From: Amaranthus tricolor | Taxonomy: Eukaryota; Streptophyta; Magnoliopsida; Caryophyllales; Amaranthaceae | Direction of reading: 5' to 3' | Length of the DNA: 64,000 bases | NCBI RefSeq assembly: GCF_026212465.1 | Contig: NC_080059.1 | Coordinates: 7,389,811 to 7,453,810 of the forward strand | Shown: piece after piece, positions 59,885 through 64,000 of the stretch | Layout: each line of letters starts with the position of its first letter | Position numbering within the stretch: position 1 is the first letter of the stretch | Program-made: the position numbers and the translations under genes | Notes under the pieces: generated by a model | Databases searched by the model: none | Told to the model about the DNA's origin: nothing | Seen by the model: only the letters and a program-made list of their open reading frames with translations

Positions 59885-60657
59885 TTGTAGCCGTTAATTA
59901 ATGTTAATAGATGTTTATTGCATGGAATAATATCCCATTTAACCAAATACAAGACAAATGATTTGCAACTAAATTAAAATAGGTAAAGTTTTACAAATGG
60001 AATTGATTTGGTACTAACCAAGCAACCACAATAATAAGAGACAAAGGCTGCTACTTTTGGCCTTGTCTATTGTAGAGTATGAAGTATAATACTCCTATTA
60101 TGTATACATGTAGAACCTATTTATGTTTAAATATTTTCTATTTTAAGTGCACTTTCTAACAACTAATGCAATCACTATATTAATCATTTTCTCTACTTAA
60201 ATACCATGAAAAGTTAACATGTAAATCAAAGAAAAAAATAATAGCTATCAGTATTAGAAAGAAAGATATAATCTACATTCTACAAGTAGCCATGTTAGTA
60301 TAATCTTTGAAGAGATACATTTCTTACACCAAATATATTTCTTTTTTCTTAATACACCATATATAAATATAACTTAAGATCCGTATTAAACCATTACTTT
60401 AGTCTAGCCGGTCCTTAAGGTGGGCGAGAAGGGCCACTGTTCAAGACCTAAATATTAGAAGTAATTATGATAAAAAAAAAAAGGGCCATTATAATAAAAA
60501 TTGATACTTCAAAAAATGTGCGTGAAAGAAACTGAATAATGAATCATATATGCTGTAAAATTTTTGGAAGGAAATTATTGTTTGCTTAAGTAATTAATTT
60601 TGATTTCTCAATTGCTACAAAGACTTACATTTTCAAGCTAAGGTAATTGTATTTGAA
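59885..60657. other. Intergenic DNA, no gene seen
   Basis: AT-rich; a locally GC-richer patch agccggtccttaaggtggg at 60408 is not identified. Confidence 0.4.
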
Positions 60658-60659
60658 TA

Positions 60660-60710
<51 letters not shown>

Positions 60711-60711
60711 G
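60658..60711. repeat. (ATT)n trinucleotide microsatellite
   Basis: About 17 uninterrupted ATT units. Confidence 0.95.
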
Positions 60712-62570
60712 TAATTATTTTGACTTGAGTATTTTATTAAGTAAAGTATTTAATTAATTAAAATGATACTAAAAATGAAGGAGATACTTGAATTTTTCTA
60801 CTAAGAATCCCTAAAGTCTTTTGTAAAGAAGGTTCTTTGATCGTATGGATCTACAAAAGGAAGAGATTGCTTGAAGATTGATCGAGAGACGAGACTATTT
60901 AGGATGGGAGATTGAAGAAACACCTGGCTATTTTGATTCTAAAGTAAGAAAAAACCCCTACAAGAGAAATAAGAATGAAAAATTGATCTTTCTTTAGGTG
61001 GTGATAACCAAATTACTATTATATAACAGAAAACATTTAAACACTATGTCAACCTATAATTCGGCACCCATAAAACAATTTACTGAATTCTATTAACATT
61101 AAGATACATTTTGAAAGGCAATGCAATTCAAAGGAGAACAACTTATCCAAAATCTATACAAGCTAATTAATTGCACATAACTCAAAAGTACATGATAAAT
61201 AATTGTAAAGAAATAAACAGCTTCTAAACATAACACAATTCTTTAAACAGCAAATTATATAGAAAGTCTTAATTAAAAAGAGATAATGACAGCCTAATCA
61301 TAATTATTAGAAATCGGACTATATATCTTTGCCATCTTGGCATCCATGAGAGTTTGCTTTTTTTCTCAATAACAACACTTTAATAATAATTTAATTATTT
61401 TCATAGAATGTGTCTTTAATCATTTGAAGAACATGAGCTTTTCTAAAACTACTACATTAATCTTTAATCTTAAGGCCTCTTAATCATATGCTAAGGTCTC
61501 TTAAGAGTGAGTCATTTCATCAACTTCTGCTTCGCCAAGCTTCTGAAAAAACTTGTGCTTTTTAAAGTAGTTCTGCAGAAAGTGTTTCTAGATAAACGCT
61601 TCTTTTAAAATTAAATTATCGAACCTTGAATTTTTAAAAGAGAGTTTTGAAAAACTAGAAAATAATTATGAGTATTTGGCCTTTTCCTTATTCGACTTTA
61701 ACAGTTTTTATTTTCTTGAATATCATAATGAAAAATATCTATAATTAAATGTAATCAGATTAAATATGTTTAGCCAATAAATATTTGTAAATTAATGTTC
61801 ACAATTCTTAAATTCTTTTTTTGGTTGTATTGAATTTGTCTCATTTGTATTTTGGGTCATGAGCCACACTTTTTTTCTAATTCTCATCTCTCAATTTACC
61901 AAAAATTATACACTTAACCACTTTTTTTTTTTATAATTTTTATTTTCACCAAATTTGTACTTTTTTGGGACAAATAGAGCATATATACTTTTACGTTTTA
62001 AAATTCTTGTTGAATTATGCTTATTGGTACTATTCATCGTTCAGTTTATTCTACATATTACGGCTAATTTGCAAAAAAAATATAGTCAAAATGAAACTTT
62101 GTTTGATCAGTCCTCTAATCACATACTTGTACAATATTAGTGTTCCATTTTTAATTATTATCATAACTTAAGATATAAATGGTTAAAATATCACATTAAA
62201 TTGATTAAAATGTCGAATATAGCATGTATTACGTAAGAAACGAATTACTATCTTAGGTCCCACAAGTTTGGCTTGAACAGCAATGACATAAAGAATCATA
62301 GCTAGGTCTAGTACACTAGGGTGTAGGATTGTGGAAGACAAACATGGAAGCATCCGTAGGACTGCAATGAAAACCATGACTTATGATAAGGAATGGATGA
62401 AAGGCTCCTTCATCAACAATTCTAAAATTCATCATTGTCTTTGCATCGAATTTCACTCTCAAATGGAGAAATCATATATACTTTGATTTCTAACAGTTTG
62501 ATATAAACACTGTAACGTATTAATATTGTTCATTGTTGAAAAGAAAACACATTAACTTCACATACACAAT
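60712..62570. other. Intergenic DNA, no gene seen
   Basis: Only short chance frames; AT-rich. Confidence 0.45.
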
Positions 62571-62735
62571 AAGTTTATAGAACTAACATATACACATCAA
62601 TATTATCATATTTATTAAATATTATTCATTATTACATAATATGTTTATAGAACTAACATATACACTGTAATGGTTATAAAACTTAACATATACACTGTAA
62701 TGGTTATAGAACTTAACATATACACTGTAATGTTC
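62571..62735. repeat. Short tandem repeat array (~30-bp unit)
   Basis: Unit ggttataga(a)cttaacatatacactgtaat occurs three times in tandem between about 62640 and 62732, after two diverged copies (tttatagaactaacatatac at 62573 and 62643). Confidence 0.8.
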
Positions 62736-63744
62736 ACATATTATATGCCTTAAAAGGTATTATAAACTTATTATGTATGTGACAATAATGAACATTAACC
62801 TTCCTCTCTTCCCTACATAGGGTACATTAACCTAATTGATACCTATAATTCTATACTACTATGTAATCTCAGTGGATACCTAAAAAAGTACTCTTCTTCC
62901 TTTCATATTCAAGTTATCAAATAAATAAAATTTAGTGGAAAGGAAAATTAAATTGAAGAATAACACACACAAATAAATGGATGATAAAAATAAATGATTA
63001 ATATAAAAAGGGAGTATAAATTTGTAAATGAGATTAAAAAAAATGAGATTATTGCCAAAAAAAAAAAGGTACAAAATCAGCAAGACAAACTAAAATAAAA
63101 ATAATAGAGGAACATGAAATGTTAATTAAAATTAAGGAGGTCAATGTTTTAGATGGTCAAGTCTATAATTTTAAAATGTCTCAAATGTAACATACCCAAT
63201 AATCTAATCCAATGGCAAATGAATAAATTCAAGTCAAACTACAAGAATCCAAATATAAATACAACACAAAAAAAGAAGATATATGTGAGTAAATAAAAGA
63301 GTATCAAACAGGTGACCGTGACATAATAAATTAAGAAAACACACAAAAAGGTATCTGAAATACATCTGACTAACAAATTAGATTCCTCCAATAACCATTA
63401 GTTTCAACCACCCCAAACAAAGTGTCCAATTCCTATCCAATTACCAAGGTCATAATCTTGGTTTAGCAACTAATTCATGTGTAAACAACCAATCATCGAT
63501 GGAAAGCACAGCATAATGACAATACTTTGGCAAATATCAGATTAATATATTATATGGATAATCTGCTAAAAACCTACTGTAAGTCTTGAATGTATAATAT
63601 TATAACTATGTATGCTTTTTCTATCTTCCCATAAAATATCAGATTTTGGTGTATGTAGTTAAGAAATATTTGATCAAAATTAACATCCAAGATAAGTCAA
63701 AAACTAGTAATTCCGTGACACCCCCACCTAAAGAATTGCTACAA
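62736..63744. other. Upstream DNA of the gene at the right edge
   Basis: AT-rich; no frame with recognisable motif. Confidence 0.4.
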
Positions 63745-63745
63745 C

Positions 63746-63752
63746 TATATAA
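63746..63752 (+). promoter_or_regulatory. TATA box of the right-edge gene
   Basis: TATATAA within actatataagg, about 150 bp upstream of the ATG at 63899. The stretch 63840-63890 is pyrimidine-rich, as many plant leaders are. Confidence 0.45.
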
Positions 63753-63898
63753 GGTATATTTTCTATCAAGACATCTATTCTTTCCACTCAAATGATCAAA
63801 GCTATTTCAATCATTCATTTCTCTCATATCTATAAATTCAAATCATTTGTCCCATATCCGTCTCATCCTCTTTCTTAATCCCCTCTGTCTGCACGAAA

Positions 63899-64000
63899 AT
63901 GCAGACTTCATCATCGTGTTATTTACGTTCCTACTCGAATGAAGATTCTGAGCAAGAATGTCACAATTCTAGATCAGCTTCCTTCTCCTCTCTTCCTAGC
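63899..64000 (+). CDS. Start of an unidentified gene, cut by the window edge
   Basis: 34 codons from ATG to the last base, uninterrupted: MQTSSSCYLRSYSNEDSEQ and a Ser-rich continuation. The upstream TATA box and CT-rich leader, and a codon mix unlike the flanking AT-rich DNA, support a real start. Too short to assign; no domain is visible. Confidence 0.45.
   Translation, partial: MQTSSSCYLRSYSNEDSEQECHNSRSASFSSLPS

Noticed and set aside
1..64000. CRISPR arrays, operons or other bacterial features
   Set aside because: Spliced genes, LTR elements and MITEs show plant nuclear DNA; no spacer-repeat pattern seen.

Overview
This window is nuclear DNA of a dicot plant: AT-rich, intron-rich genes in a dense background of LTR retrotransposons and MITEs. 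Two adjacent ALDH10 genes point to the Amaranthaceae/Chenopodiaceae. One encodes a peroxisomal-type aminoaldehyde dehydrogenase ending in -SKL. The other encodes a glycine-betaine-type betaine aldehyde dehydrogenase (BADH) with the spinach-like ending WGWYKSP. No bacterial-type features are present.

Layout. 1-8.2 kb is mostly repeats (MITEs, LTR remnants, a decayed Ty3/gypsy pol fragment) plus a small C2H2 zinc-finger gene (1319-1729, -). 8.2-16.1 kb holds an 11-exon atypical E2F (DEL/E2F7-8-like) gene on +, whose intron 3 carries an antisense Ty1/copia element (8987-12871, TSD cacat). 17.3-23.4 kb is a 15-exon GMPPA-type GDP-mannose pyrophosphorylase-like gene on -. 25.3-31.9 kb is BADH copy 1 (-; 503 aa, -SKL, Ile444). 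32.2-36.8 kb is a decayed Ty1/copia element. 37.6-43.6 kb is BADH copy 2 (-; 501 aa, no -SKL, Ala444). 43.9-48.1 kb is a second, gag-less copia element with TSD gaaag. A Cassandra-type solo LTR with a 5S rRNA-like domain follows at 48.3-48.5 kb. 51.6-51.9 kb is a one-exon gene for a small Lys-rich protein. 52-63.9 kb is gene-poor and holds MITEs, tandem repeats and a striking 455-bp fold-back element (57214-57668). The last 102 bases are the probable start of a gene that leaves the window.

How the genes relate. The two BADH genes are a tandem duplication: 14 of 15 coding exons have identical lengths. They differ at the two places known to separate ALDH10 classes, the residue equivalent to spinach 441 and the peroxisomal tail. 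Each also has a same-strand copia element about 300 bp upstream of its ATG, with the element's 3' LTR pointing at the gene. The E2F-like gene and the GMPPA gene are convergent and functionally unrelated neighbours.

Exon structures were derived by hand from reading frame, GT-AG borders and remembered family conservation. No alignment was run. Coordinates of coding exons are firm where frame and length agree; UTR ends were not determined.
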